The notes beneath the pieces were generated by a model. It did not search any database, was not told the origin of the DNA, and worked only from the letters and a program-made list of their open reading frames with translations. The translations under genes were made by a program, and so were the position numbers. Positions 1 to 8,418 of a stretch of 64,000 bases of DNA are shown here, one piece after another. The stretch's first letter is position 1. Each line of letters starts with the position of its first letter. This DNA comes from Kitasatospora sp. CB01950 (lineage in GTDB: Bacteria; Actinomycetota; Actinomycetes; Streptomycetales; Streptomycetaceae): NCBI RefSeq assembly GCF_001905465.1, contig NZ_LISX01000014.1, positions 62,001 through 126,000 on the forward strand. Direction: 5' to 3'.

Positions 1-1377
1 CGAATACTCTCCCGGGTCCGTCCGTGCTGGCTGCCGGTGCTGCCGGTGCTCCTGTTCCAGTTGGCGTTGTCGTTGCCCCGGCATTGGCGGATGCAGACCA
101 ACGGTTTCGACCTCGGCATCTTCGAGGAGGCGGTGCGCGGTTACGCGTATCTCGGGCCGCCGGTGGTCACGTTGAAGGGCGCCGGTTATGTTCAGCTGGG
201 CGACCATTTCAGCCCGGCGCTGGCCGTGCTGGCGCCGTTCTACCGGCTGTGGCCGGCACCGGAGACGCTGCTGGTGGCGCAGGCGGTGCTGTTCGCGCTG
301 TCGGTGGTGCCGGTCACGGACTTGGCGGTGCAGTGGCTGGGGCGTTCCCGGGGCGTCCTGGCCGGGCTGGCGTACGGGTTGTCGTGGGGGTTGTGGCAGG
401 CGTCGCTGTTCGACATGCACGAGATCGCGCTGGCCGTCCCGCTGCTGGCGTGCACCACGGTCGCGCTGGCGCGCGGGCGGTGGCGGGCGGCGGTGTGCTG
501 GGCGCTGCCACTGCTGCTGGTGAAGGAGGACCAGGGGCTGCTGCTGGCCGGCGTCGGCGGCTACGTCCTGCTGGTGGGCCGCCGGCGCGGGCTGGGCGTG
601 GCGACGCTCGCGGCGGCCGTCCTCGGCACGCTGCTCACCGTGCTGGTGCTGATCCCGGCCGCGAACCCGCTGGACGCCTGGTCGTACGGTGCGACGGCGG
701 CGCCCGGCGGCGGCGATCCGCTGACCCGGCTGCTGTGGCCCTCCGACAAGTGGTGGACGCTCGCCGCGCTGCTCGCGCCGACGCTGCTGCTGGCGTTGCG
801 TTCGCCGCTGGTGCTGCTGGCGGCGCTGCCGTTGGCGGCCCGCTACTGGTCGTCCAACCCCGCTTACTGGAGCACCGGTTGGCACTACAACGCGGTGCTG
901 ATGCCGATCGTCTTCGTCGCCGCGCTGGACGGCCTGCGCCGCCTGCCCGCCCGGCCCGCGCTGCGGTTCGCGCCCGCCGCGATGCTCCTCGTGGCGCTCT
1001 GCGCCGCCCCGACGCCCGACCTCTCACGGCCCTCCGCCGACGTACTGACGGCCCGCCAGGTGCTCGCCACCGTGCCGGACGGCGCGCGGGTCGCCGCCGC
1101 CAACCGCCTTGCACCGCAGCTGACTTCACGCTGCACCGTGTCGCTCTTCCCGTACCTCACCTTCCCCTCCGACGCCGGCTCCACCCGCCTCTCCCCCGAC
1201 GACCGCCACCCCCTCTTCCGCCCCGTCGCCGAATGGGCCGCCACTCTCGACGCCCCCGACGGCTTCCCCACCCCCACCCCCGCCGATCTCACCGCCCAGA
1301 ACTCCCTCGCCACCGCCGGCTACCACCCCGTCGCCCGCGGCGCGGGCATCACCGTCTGGCACTGGCAACCGAGTTGA
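1..1377 (+). CDS. DUF2079 family membrane protein (5' end outside window)
   Basis: The reading frame is open from the first base of the window, so the true start lies upstream; an internal GTG at 37 is probably not the start. The visible part is about 450 residues with many Leu/Val/Ala-rich membrane segments. It contains the DUF2079-type sequence NGFDLGIFEE near the start, then GDHFSP and DMHEIALAVP. DUF2079 proteins are polytopic actinobacterial membrane proteins of unknown function that resemble glycosyltransferase-type (GT-C) membrane enzymes. The gene converges on the PucR-type regulator, with only about 45 bases between the stop codons. No specific substrate can be inferred. Confidence 0.8.
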   Translation, partial: RILSRVRPCWLPVLPVLLFQLALSLPRHWRMQTNGFDLGIFEEAVRGYAYLGPPVVTLKGAGYVQLGDHFSPALAVLAPFYRLWPAPETLLVAQAVLFALSVVPVTDLAVQWLGRSRGVLAGLAYGLSWGLWQASLFDMHEIALAVPLLACTTVALARGRWRAAVCWALPLLLVKEDQGLLLAGVGGYVLLVGRRRGLGVATLAAAVLGTLLTVLVLIPAANPLDAWSYGATAAPGGGDPLTRLLWPSDKWWTLAALLAPTLLLALRSPLVLLAALPLAARYWSSNPAYWSTGWHYNAVLMPIVFVAALDGLRRLPARPALRFAPAAMLLVALCAAPTPDLSRPSADVLTARQVLATVPDGARVAAANRLAPQLTSRCTVSLFPYLTFPSDAGSTRLSPDDRHPLFRPVAEWAATLDAPDGFPTPTPADLTAQNSLATAGYHPVARGAGITVWHWQPS

Positions 1378-1422
1378 CCGCGCCCGCCTGCCTGCCTGCC
1401 TGCCACCGACGCGGGCCGGAGG

Positions 1423-2643
1423 TCACTGCAAGGGGTCGCGCACCACGCCCGGGAGGTGCAGGACGGCTTGCAGGGCGACGTACAACTCGGCGGAGTCCAG
1501 GCGTCGTTCGAAGTCGCGGCCGGAGAGCTGTTCGATTCGGCGGAGTCGGTAGCGGATGGTGTTGGGGTGGCAGTGCAGGAGTTTGGCGGCCCGGTCGGCG
1601 GAGCCGTCGACGGTGAACCAGGTGGACATCGTGGTGAGCAGTTGGTCGCGCTGGCCGTCGGGGAGGTCGAGCAGGCGGCCGAGCACCTGGTTGCCGATCC
1701 GGGATGCGGTGGAGGGGGCGGAGGCGACCAGCATCGGCAGCGGGTTGGCGTCGAACAGCGTGACGGTCTCGTCGGGGCGGGCCGCGCTGGCCACCGCGAC
1801 CTGGGCGAGGTGCAGCGCCTGCGGGGTCCGGTCGAGGCGGGTGTAGCAGGGGCTGACGCCGGCCCGGCGGACGGCCTGGCTGCGCAGCGCGTCGACGAGT
1901 TGGTCGATCGCGGCGGCGGCGCGCATCGAGACGATGCCGATGTGCGCGTCGGGGGTGAGCCGCCAGGCGGAGCCCATGTCGTGGGCGCGCAGCGCGGGTT
2001 CGATGTCGGGCAGGGCGTGCCGGGCGAGGCCGGGGGCGTGCGCGACGACCACGGCGAAGGTGCCGTCGTACGGGAGGGTGAGCATGTCGGCGGCCTCCAG
2101 CACGGAGCCGGGGTTGCCCATGCCGCCGCGCAGTACGACGTCGACCAGGGCCGAGCGCTCCTGGTCGCGGCGGAGCATCAGCAGGGCGGCGGCCCGGTTG
2201 AAGGCGTTGGTCATGGCGGTGGTGGATTCCTCGTTGAACCGCCAGACGTCGGTGGCCATCTGCACGAGTTCGGCGCTGCTGGCGAGGCCGTGGCGGAGCG
2301 ACTCGGCGGCCATGGTCTCCCACAGGTGGGCGAAGCCGATCCGGAACGCGGACTGCACGGTGGCCAGCGGGACGCCCTGTTCGGCGCGCCGGCGGCCGGT
2401 GCGGCGCGGGGCCTCCAGGCTGAGGCCGTCCTCGTGGGCGAGCCGGCGCAGGGTGAACTCGATGTTGCTGCGGACGGATTCGCCGAGGTCGCCGGCGGGC
2501 AGCGGCCCGGCGGTGCGGTACACGCTGATGCTGTCGCGGATCCGCCGGACCGTTTCCTCGGTCAGCCACGGCAGTCGCTCCAGCAGGTGGCCGGCCAGTC
2601 GCGCGGCGGAATCCACCGGCGCCTCGGTGAGTCGGGTGACCAT
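1423..2643 (-). CDS. PucR/CdaR-type transcriptional regulator
   Basis: This 406-residue protein has the PucR/CdaR architecture: an N-terminal sensor-like helical region, a degenerate GGDEF-like middle part, and a C-terminal helix-turn-helix from about residue 355 that contains HPNTIRYRLRRIEQ, the family's signature. Such proteins control purine or sugar-acid catabolism, or are orphan regulators in Streptomyces. The ATG at 2643 is followed directly by the sensor domain. It is divergent from the SsgA-like gene across a 311-base gap, so the two may share a control region. No target can be assigned from neighbours. Confidence 0.85.
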   Translation of the reverse strand: MVTRLTEAPVDSAARLAGHLLERLPWLTEETVRRIRDSISVYRTAGPLPAGDLGESVRSNIEFTLRRLAHEDGLSLEAPRRTGRRRAEQGVPLATVQSAFRIGFAHLWETMAAESLRHGLASSAELVQMATDVWRFNEESTTAMTNAFNRAAALLMLRRDQERSALVDVVLRGGMGNPGSVLEAADMLTLPYDGTFAVVVAHAPGLARHALPDIEPALRAHDMGSAWRLTPDAHIGIVSMRAAAAIDQLVDALRSQAVRRAGVSPCYTRLDRTPQALHLAQVAVASAARPDETVTLFDANPLPMLVASAPSTASRIGNQVLGRLLDLPDGQRDQLLTTMSTWFTVDGSADRAAKLLHCHPNTIRYRLRRIEQLSGRDFERRLDSAELYVALQAVLHLPGVVRDPLQ

Positions 2644-2954
2644 GCGGTGAGCCTAGGCGGCGCACGGTGGCGCGTGTGCTCGGCACGGGGGCGCGCCGGT
2701 CGCCGGGCACGCCCTCAGGTGCCTCTCGGGGCATTGACGGAACGGTCGTTCGAACGGTGACTCGGGGCACGGACCTTGACGCTTCGTCAGCTCTTCGGCG
2801 CTCGGTCTTTGTCCCGGCCCACAGGCGGCGGCGGCCCCGGCTGTCGGCCGCGACAGCGTTGGCGTCCACGGCCCCGGGCGCGCGCGGGGCGGCCCTACTC
2901 TCGGGGCAGTCCCGCCCGGAGCCGCCGGGGCGGCCCGAGTGGAAAGACACCGCG
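2644..2954. promoter_or_regulatory. Divergent intergenic region with a LexA-like box
   Basis: This 311-base gap separates the divergent PucR-type and SsgA-like genes and must hold both promoters. It contains GAACGGTCGTTC at 2740-2751, which matches the actinobacterial SOS-box core GAAC-N4-GTTC, overlapped by the 10-base palindrome CGTTCGAACG at 2747-2756. No clear -35/-10 pair was identified by eye. LexA binding is only a suggestion. Confidence 0.35.
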
Positions 2955-3389
2955 ATGGAGAGCCCCGCCGAGCTGTGCCTCGATCTGGTGCTGGATCTGC
3001 TGCTGTCGCCGGAGGAGGCGTTCCCCGTCCCGGCGCGGCTGCGGTACGCCGCCGACGACCCGTACGCGGTGCACGTCGCGTTCCACGTCGACTCGGCGCA
3101 GCCGATCGGCTGGTACTTCGCCCGGGACCTGCTGCTGCACGGCCTGCTGCGGCCGACCGGCCTGGGCGACGTACGGATCTGGCCGACCGTGGTGGACGGC
3201 CGCCGCACCGTCACCCTGATGCTCTGCTCGCCCGACGGGGACGCCTTCCTGCAGGCCCCGGCGGCACGGCTGGCCTGCTGGGTGCGGCAGACGCTGCGAC
3301 TCGTCCCGCCCGGCGGCGCGGCCGAACGGGACCGGGTGGAAGGCGCGCTGGACGCCCTGTTCGCGGCGAACGGCGCCCCGGAGGCGTGA
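2955..3389 (+). CDS. SsgA-like sporulation/cell division protein (SALP)
   Basis: The 144-residue protein matches the SsgA/SsgB family in length and pattern: an early Leu-rich segment, LRYAADDPYAVHVAFH, then WYFARDLLLHGLLRP, GDVRIWP and SPDGDAFLQAPA. SALPs are small cytosolic proteins specific to sporulating actinomycetes; they help localise septum and peptidoglycan enzymes during sporulation. The ATG at 2955 was chosen because the conserved region begins within 20 residues. An open frame extends upstream in this phase but shows no family similarity. Which paralogue (SsgA to SsgG) this is cannot be decided here. Confidence 0.85.
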   Translation: MESPAELCLDLVLDLLLSPEEAFPVPARLRYAADDPYAVHVAFHVDSAQPIGWYFARDLLLHGLLRPTGLGDVRIWPTVVDGRRTVTLMLCSPDGDAFLQAPAARLACWVRQTLRLVPPGGAAERDRVEGALDALFAANGAPEA

Positions 3390-3424
3390 CGGGCCCCGGC
3401 TCGGCGGGCCCGGGCCCCAGTGGC

Positions 3425-4309
3425 TCAGCGGGCCAGCCGGCCGAGCAGGCCGGACGCGGCGGTGATCCCGACGACGGTGGCGAGGGCCAGCACCCCGAAG
3501 TCCAGCGCCAGGTGCGACGGGGTGCCGATCAGCAGGCCGCGCAGCGCGTCCACCTGGTAGCTGAGCGGGTTGGCCCGGCTGACCGCCTGGAGCCAGCCGG
3601 GCATCAGGTCGACGGGGTAGAGCGCGTTGGAGCCGAAGAACAGCGGCATGGTGATGGCCTGGCCGATGCCCATGAGCCGGTCCCGGGTGAGCACGATCCC
3701 GGCGATGGTCATCGACAGGCAGGAGAAGAACGCCGAGCCGAGGATCACCGCGACCGCAACTCCCGCCAGCCGCAGCGGATTCGCCGTCATGCCGACGCCG
3801 AGCAGCGCGGCCAGCACCACCACCACGGCGGCCTGGACGACGGCCTTGACCCCGGCGGCGAAGGCCTTCCCGGTGACCAGCGCGGCCCGCGGGGTGGGGG
3901 TGACCAGCAGCTTGGTGAGGACGCCGGCGTCCCGCTCCCAGATGATCATGATGCCGTAGAAGATCGCGATGAACATCGCGGACTGGGCGATGATCCCGGG
4001 CGCCAGAAAGTCCAGGTACGGGATGCCGCCGGTCGGAATGGCCTTCAGCCGGGTGAAGGTCTCGCCGAAGATCAGCAGCCAGAGCGCGGGCTGGACGGCC
4101 CGGGTGTACAGCTCGGTGCGGTCGTGCCGGAGCTTCTGCAGCTCGACGGCGCACATCGCGACCACCCGGGCGGGCACCACGCGCCACCCGGTACGGGCTC
4201 GCGGCGGCACCAGCAGCAGGCCGAATTCGGGGCCGGCCGCGGCCTCAGCCGACGCGGCTCGCGGTGCGGCGGGTACGGCGGACATCTCCGAAGTCTCCTT
4301 CCTTGGCAT
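3425..4309 (-). CDS. ABC-2 type transporter permease (DrrB-like)
   Basis: The 294-residue protein has about six hydrophobic segments and the ABC-2/DrrB pattern: a cytosolic N-terminus, FGETFTRL, a DFLAPGIIAQ segment, WERDAGVLTKLLVTPTPR and a C-terminal NPLSYQVDALR. The family pairs with a DrrA-type ATPase to export drugs or hydrophobic metabolites. Its ATG at 4309 lies inside the end of the ATPase gene, a 65-base overlap, so translation is probably coupled. An internal methionine (MSAVPAAP) nine residues in is an alternative start. The substrate is unknown; the linked MarR gene suggests an inducible efflux pump. Confidence 0.85.
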   Translation of the reverse strand: MPRKETSEMSAVPAAPRAASAEAAAGPEFGLLLVPPRARTGWRVVPARVVAMCAVELQKLRHDRTELYTRAVQPALWLLIFGETFTRLKAIPTGGIPYLDFLAPGIIAQSAMFIAIFYGIMIIWERDAGVLTKLLVTPTPRAALVTGKAFAAGVKAVVQAAVVVVLAALLGVGMTANPLRLAGVAVAVILGSAFFSCLSMTIAGIVLTRDRLMGIGQAITMPLFFGSNALYPVDLMPGWLQAVSRANPLSYQVDALRGLLIGTPSHLALDFGVLALATVVGITAASGLLGRLAR

Positions 4310-5090
4310 CGGTCAGCGTGCGGCCCGAGAAGTGCCGGAACACGTCGTCGAGGGTGGGCGCGGCCAGCGCCGGGTCCTCGGCCGTCACCCGGGCCTTCAG
4401 CTCGGCGGGCGTGCCGAGGGCGCGGATCCGGCCGCGGTCCATCAGCGCGACGCGGTCGCAGTGCCGGTCCGCCTCGTCCATGTAGTGGGTGGTGACCAGG
4501 ACGGTCATGCCGGTGGCGCGGCGCACCGCGTCCACCCGGTCCCAGACGCCGGCCCGGGCGATCGGGTCCAGCCCGATGGTCGGCTCGTCCAGCACCAGCA
4601 GACGCGGGGCGCTGACCAGGGCCTGGGCGAGTTCGAGGCGGCGCACCATGCCGCCGGAGTAGGTGCCGACCATCCGGTCGGCGGCCTCGGTCAGGTCGAC
4701 GGCGGCCAGCGCCTGGGCGACCCGTTCGGACCGTTCGGCGCGGGCGACGTCGTAGACCCGGGCGAACAGTTCGACGTTCTCCCGGCCGGTCAGCCCCGCG
4801 TCGGCGGACAGCTGCTGCGGAACGTAGCCGAGCAGGCGGCGCACCGCGCTGCGGTCGGTGTTGCAGTCGTGGCCGAACACCGCGACCATGCCGCGCGCGG
4901 TCGGCAGCAGGGTGGTGATGGCGCGGATGGTGGTGGTCTTGCCCGCGCCGTTCGGCCCGAGCAGCCCGAACACCTCGCCGGCCCGCACCGTCAGGTCGAT
5001 GCCGTCCACCGCCCGGGTACCGGCCTTCTTCCGGCCGTGCTCGAAGGTGTACGTCAACGCGCGGCACTCGACCGCGACCCGGTCGTTCAT
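4245..5090 (-). CDS. ABC transporter ATP-binding protein (DrrA-like)
   Basis: The 281-residue ATPase has Walker A GPNGAGKT at residues 45-52, the signature YSGGM near 145, Walker B LLVLDEP near 165 and a switch histidine in TTHYMDEAD. The sequence after the ATPase core fits the DrrA-type exporters. It forms an exporter with the overlapping downstream permease. Its ATG overlaps the stop codon of the MarR gene by four bases, so the order MarR, ATPase, permease is one operon. The substrate is not indicated. Confidence 0.9.
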   Translation of the reverse strand: MNDRVAVECRALTYTFEHGRKKAGTRAVDGIDLTVRAGEVFGLLGPNGAGKTTTIRAITTLLPTARGMVAVFGHDCNTDRSAVRRLLGYVPQQLSADAGLTGRENVELFARVYDVARAERSERVAQALAAVDLTEAADRMVGTYSGGMVRRLELAQALVSAPRLLVLDEPTIGLDPIARAGVWDRVDAVRRATGMTVLVTTHYMDEADRHCDRVALMDRGRIRALGTPAELKARVTAEDPALAAPTLDDVFRHFSGRTLTDAKEGDFGDVRRTRRTASRVG

Positions 5091-5605
5091 ACGATCGCAC
5101 TCCCGTCGCCCGCTCCCACGTCCGCTCCCACGTCCGCTCCGCCGTCCGCTTCGCCGTCCGCTCCGAGGTCCGCTCGACCGCGCAGGCCGGTGGCGACCGC
5201 CCGCAGCGCGGGCATCGCCTGCGCCAGTGCGGCCCGCTGGTCGGCGGGCAGGTCGGCCAGTACCTCGGCGACCAGCGCGGTGCGCCGGGCCCGCCAGTCG
5301 GCCAGCCGCCGGGCGGCCTCCCCGGTGGCGTACAGCAGCGCCGCCCGCCGGTCGGTCGGGTCGGTCTCCCGGCGCAGCAGGCCCTGCCCGACCAGCTGGT
5401 TGACCAGGGTGGAGACCGAGTTCCCGGCCAGGAACAGCTCCTCGGCGGCGTCCGAGACCCGCAGGCCCGGGCTGTCCACGACCAACCGCAGCAGCTCGAC
5501 CTGGGCGCCGCGCAGCGGCGGGTGGGCCAGGCCGGAGCGCAGCCGGCGGCGGATCAGCCGTTGGATGCCGACCAGCAGGGCGGAGAACTCCTCGAGGTCG
5601 TCCAC
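5087..5605 (-). CDS. MarR family transcriptional regulator with repetitive acidic tail
   Basis: The 172-residue protein has the MarR winged-helix fold: RGAQVELLRLVVDSPG, a recognition region around GNSVSTLVNQLV, and a wing containing ETDPTDRRAALLY. It is the first gene of the ABC exporter operon and probably represses it until ligand binds. The last 25-30 residues are a low-complexity Gly/Ala/Asp stretch (ADVGADVGAG) encoded by near-identical 12-base repeats of the type CCCACGTCCGCT at about 5100-5172. That tail is outside the family core and may have grown by repeat slippage. Confidence 0.85.
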   Translation of the reverse strand: MDDLEEFSALLVGIQRLIRRRLRSGLAHPPLRGAQVELLRLVVDSPGLRVSDAAEELFLAGNSVSTLVNQLVGQGLLRRETDPTDRRAALLYATGEAARRLADWRARRTALVAEVLADLPADQRAALAQAMPALRAVATGLRGRADLGADGEADGGADVGADVGAGDGSAIV

Positions 5606-5692
5606 ACTTTCGAGGTTAGCTCTGAGTAAGAGGTATTCGGGAGGGTGCGGCGGGCAAAACCCCGGCCAAGAACGGCCGCGGGCAAGACGGCC

Positions 5693-5726
5693 GCGGGCCG
5701 GCCTCCCCGAGGGGTGGCCGGCCCGC
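5693..5726 (-). terminator. Hairpin terminator after the lipoprotein gene
   Basis: The arms GCGGGCCGGCCTCCCC and GGGGTGGCCGGCCCGC form a 16-base stem with one mismatch and a minimal loop. It lies about 25 bases past the stop of the minus-strand lipoprotein gene. No U-tract follows, which is common in high-GC actinobacteria. Confidence 0.65.
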
Positions 5727-5749
5727 GACTGCGTGTGCTGTGGTGCCGG

Positions 5750-6556
5750 TCAGCAGTCCTTGTAGGCGGTGCAGACCGGCGTGGCGAGCGCCTTCAGCAC
5801 GGCGCTGTCGGCGGGCGCGGACCAGGCGGTCTTCGGGTGGGCGCCCTTGGCGACCTGCGCGTGCAGAGTGAGCTCGGCCAGCGCGCCGCCGGAGGTGGTC
5901 AGGTACTCGTGGACCTGCACAGTGCCGCCGTCGGCCTGCGGCAGTGTCACGGTCGCCGCCAGGAACTCGCTGTCGTCGCCGGTGATGTCGACCTTGGCCC
6001 CGGGCACGGTGGCGGTGCAGGCCTTCACCTCGTCCTTGACCGCGCCGAGCAGGCCGTACGCGGACTGTGCGGCCGCGCTGCTCTTGTTGGCGTCGCCGAA
6101 GCTGACGATGCTCTGGGCGGCCTGCCAGTCGCCCGCCGCGCCGCCCAGCGAGGCGGTGTCCAGGCTGTCGAAGGCGTCGGCCCAGTCGGCGGAGCGCTTG
6201 CCGTGGCAGAGCTGCTCGATCCGGAACTGCCCCTTGGCGCCCAGGCTCTTCGCCGAGGACGCGCCGGCCGTCCAGTGCAGCGCCGCGTTCAACGGCACCT
6301 GCTGCGGGGTGATCCAGGCCGCCGCCGGCACCGCCGACGCCTTCCCGCCGCCCGCCGGCGCACCGGTCTGCTCGGGCTTCGGGCTCTCGGACGAGGACGC
6401 ACCGGCGGACGACGACGGCGCGCCGGTGGCGGCGGGCGGCGCGGCGGCCGTCTTCCCGGCGTCGCCCCCGTCCGTGCCGTCGGGGTTGCAGGCCGTCAGG
6501 ACGGCCATGGCGGAGAGGCAGACTGCCGCGGCGGCGGCGAGACGGAGCGGACGCAC
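5750..6556 (-). CDS. Secreted lipoprotein of unknown function
   Basis: The 268-residue product begins at GTG 6556 with a short basic stretch, a hydrophobic signal and the lipobox LTAC, with the acylated cysteine at residue 23. It should therefore be a membrane-anchored exported lipoprotein. A Ser/Ala/Gly/Pro-rich linker of about 50 residues follows, then a globular domain with several cysteines, including CHGKRSADW, CTATVPG and the C-terminal CTAYKDC. I recognise no enzyme or binding family. It lies between the ABC exporter operon and the transglycosylase-like gene on the same strand; no functional link is evident. Confidence 0.75.
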   Translation of the reverse strand: MRPLRLAAAAAVCLSAMAVLTACNPDGTDGGDAGKTAAAPPAATGAPSSSAGASSSESPKPEQTGAPAGGGKASAVPAAAWITPQQVPLNAALHWTAGASSAKSLGAKGQFRIEQLCHGKRSADWADAFDSLDTASLGGAAGDWQAAQSIVSFGDANKSSAAAQSAYGLLGAVKDEVKACTATVPGAKVDITGDDSEFLAATVTLPQADGGTVQVHEYLTTSGGALAELTLHAQVAKGAHPKTAWSAPADSAVLKALATPVCTAYKDC

Positions 6557-6663
6557 GTGGATTCCCGGGGGTCGAGAAGGTCGGTGGGCGGTGGTACCGG
6601 GCGGACCCGCGCGCCGCGACCGCCCGGCGAACGAGCGGTCGCAGCGCGCGAGTTGACGGAGGA

Positions 6664-7671
6664 TCAGTAACCCTTGGCCGGACGGTTCGGGTCGGCCTGC
6701 TGCACCTTGGACGCCAGGTCGTGGCCGTCCGCCGAGACGTGGTACCGGCCGCGGATGTAGTTCATCGAGGCCGCCACGTTCGCCACCGGGTCGTAGATGT
6801 CGGTGGAGGTGCCCTTGACGTGGTTCTCCGCGAAGGTCGTCGGAATGACCTGCCAGGCACCGCGCGAGCTGCCCAGCGGCGCGCCGTCGGCCTGCTTCGC
6901 GCCGTGGGCGTTGGTGTCCCACAGGTTCACCTGCGAGGTGGGGATGTTGTACGTCGACTCGCGCTTGGCGATGGTCAGCATGCCCTTGGTCCACGCCTCG
7001 CGGGCCGCCGGGTCGGTCACGCCCATCGCGTCCAGCGCCTGCGCGATGTACTCCCGCATGGCGGCCTCGCCGCTCTTGTACTTGCCCTTGCCGCCGTACG
7101 TGACCTCGCCGACCGGGATCTTGCCGGCGTGCGAGAGCTCGACCTTCGGGTCGTTGCCGCCGCTGCCGTGGTCGCCCCCGCCGCCGCCGCTGCCGTGGTC
7201 ACCCGGCTTGTTCGGGCTCTTCGGCATCGGCGCACCGGGCTTCTTGGGCGCGGGCTTGCCCGTCGGCGTGTGCTCGCCGCCCTGGCCCGGGCTCTTCGGA
7301 GCGGGCTTCGTGGAGCCGGGCTTGGAGACGCCCTCGTGGGCCTTCTTCTCGGCCTCCTGGTACCGCTTGATCACGGTGCCGATCTTCTGGGTGTCCGCGG
7401 CGAGCTCCTTGGTGAGCTTCGCCTTGGTCGCCTCCAGCGCCGCGACCTGCTCGTTGATCGCGGCGACCTGCTGGCGGACCTGGGCCACCACCGCACCGAA
7501 TCCGAGAATGTTGCCGAGCGCACCGGCGGCCAGGTCGGTGCCGACCGCCTTCATCATGACGCCCTTGATGCGACCGGTCTGCTGGGTCATCTCGTTCATT
7601 CGCTGCTGGATCGCCTGGAAGTCCTTCTGGATCTTCGCGAGCTCGCTCAGCGTGACGCCGAAACCTGCCAT
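6664..7671 (-). CDS. Lytic-transglycosylase-like protein with helical N-terminus
   Basis: The 335-residue protein has three parts. Residues 1-110 are helical and rich in Gln, Ala and Lys (IQQRMNEMTQQ, VRQQVAAINEQVAALE) and could form a coiled coil. Residues 115-195 are a Pro/Lys/Gly linker with GSGGGGG runs. The C-terminal 130 residues resemble a soluble lytic transglycosylase, with KRESTYNIP (candidate catalytic Glu), GSSRGAWQVIPTTFA and DPVANVAASMNYI. Such domains cleave peptidoglycan. No Sec signal peptide is visible at ATG 7671, although the substrate is extracellular; the helical N-terminus recalls WXG100-like or phage-tape-like proteins. The enzymatic call is moderate and the export route is unknown. 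Confidence 0.7.
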   Translation of the reverse strand: MAGFGVTLSELAKIQKDFQAIQQRMNEMTQQTGRIKGVMMKAVGTDLAAGALGNILGFGAVVAQVRQQVAAINEQVAALEATKAKLTKELAADTQKIGTVIKRYQEAEKKAHEGVSKPGSTKPAPKSPGQGGEHTPTGKPAPKKPGAPMPKSPNKPGDHGSGGGGGDHGSGGNDPKVELSHAGKIPVGEVTYGGKGKYKSGEAAMREYIAQALDAMGVTDPAAREAWTKGMLTIAKRESTYNIPTSQVNLWDTNAHGAKQADGAPLGSSRGAWQVIPTTFAENHVKGTSTDIYDPVANVAASMNYIRGRYHVSADGHDLASKVQQADPNRPAKGY

Positions 7672-7896
7672 GTCGTGTCTGCTCCCCCGTCGAACCTGAC
7701 GCCCGTTCAGTCGTTTATCCCACCACAGGCCCCGCGGCGGCAATCATCGGGGCCTTATCGAGTGCCGTCGCTACCCGTGACGCCGGCCCGGCAAACCACC
7801 TGACCGGGGCTTTCGCCGAGATGCCGAGGCGCGCCCGGCGGGCGATCATGGCCGTTGTGGACCGCCCTCCTGCGGTACCGGAAAGGCTGGGATTCG

Positions 7897-8166
7897 ATGT
7901 TCCAACTCCTCTGGATTCTGCTGATCGGCTTCGTACTGGGTGTGCTGGCCAAGCTCATCCTCCGCGGCCCCCAGGCCATCCCGTGGTGGCTGACCATGCT
8001 CCTCGGTGCGGCCGGCGCCTGGCTGGGCAACGCGGTGGCCGGCTGGATCGGCGTCCGCCACACCTCCGGAATCGACTGGATCCGCCACGCGCTCCAGCTC
8101 GGCTTCGCGATCGTCCTGATCGCCTTCGTCTCCCCCGCCTGGAGCAAGTCCCACCCGAGCAGATGA
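7897..8166 (+). CDS. GlsB/YeaQ/YmgE family stress membrane protein
   Basis: The 89-residue protein has about three transmembrane segments, with LLIGFVLGVLAKLIL near the start followed by PWWLTMLLGAAGAWLGNAVAGWIG, the pattern of small transglycosylase-associated/GlsB membrane proteins. ATG 7897 is preceded by GAAAGG at 7881-7886, so it is preferred over an upstream in-frame start at 7855. A perfect 16-base hairpin terminator follows. Genes of this family are often stress-induced, but their biochemical role is unclear. Confidence 0.75.
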   Translation: MFQLLWILLIGFVLGVLAKLILRGPQAIPWWLTMLLGAAGAWLGNAVAGWIGVRHTSGIDWIRHALQLGFAIVLIAFVSPAWSKSHPSR

Positions 8167-8215
8167 CGCCGCCACCCGGCCGTCACCGCCACCCGGCCGC
8201 TACCGCCACCGCCAC

Positions 8216-8252
8216 CCGCCGCCCGCCGAGCACTCCGCTCGGCGGGCGGCGG
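8216..8252 (+). terminator. Strong hairpin terminator after the GlsB-like gene
   Basis: The arms CCGCCGCCCGCCGAGC (8216-8231) and GCTCGGCGGGCGGCGG (8237-8252) pair perfectly over 16 bases around a five-base loop, about 50 bases after the stop codon. The stem is very GC-rich and has no U-tract. Confidence 0.75.
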
Positions 8253-8418
8253 CGTGTCCACGGGAGGCCGGTGCCGCCGCAGGTCCGCGGCGCCCCGGGC
8301 GTCCTTATGTCAACGCCATTGACGTTGGACGGCGGGGAACGGTCTGATGACGGCATCCGGGCCCCGCAGCCCCGCTCCGAGGCCCGGAATGCCCGTGCAC
8401 CGCCGAAGGAGCCCCACC

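Noticed and set aside
1387..1402. CCTG tetranucleotide run between convergent genes
   Set aside because: Only four short copies in a 45-base gap; no function can be supported.
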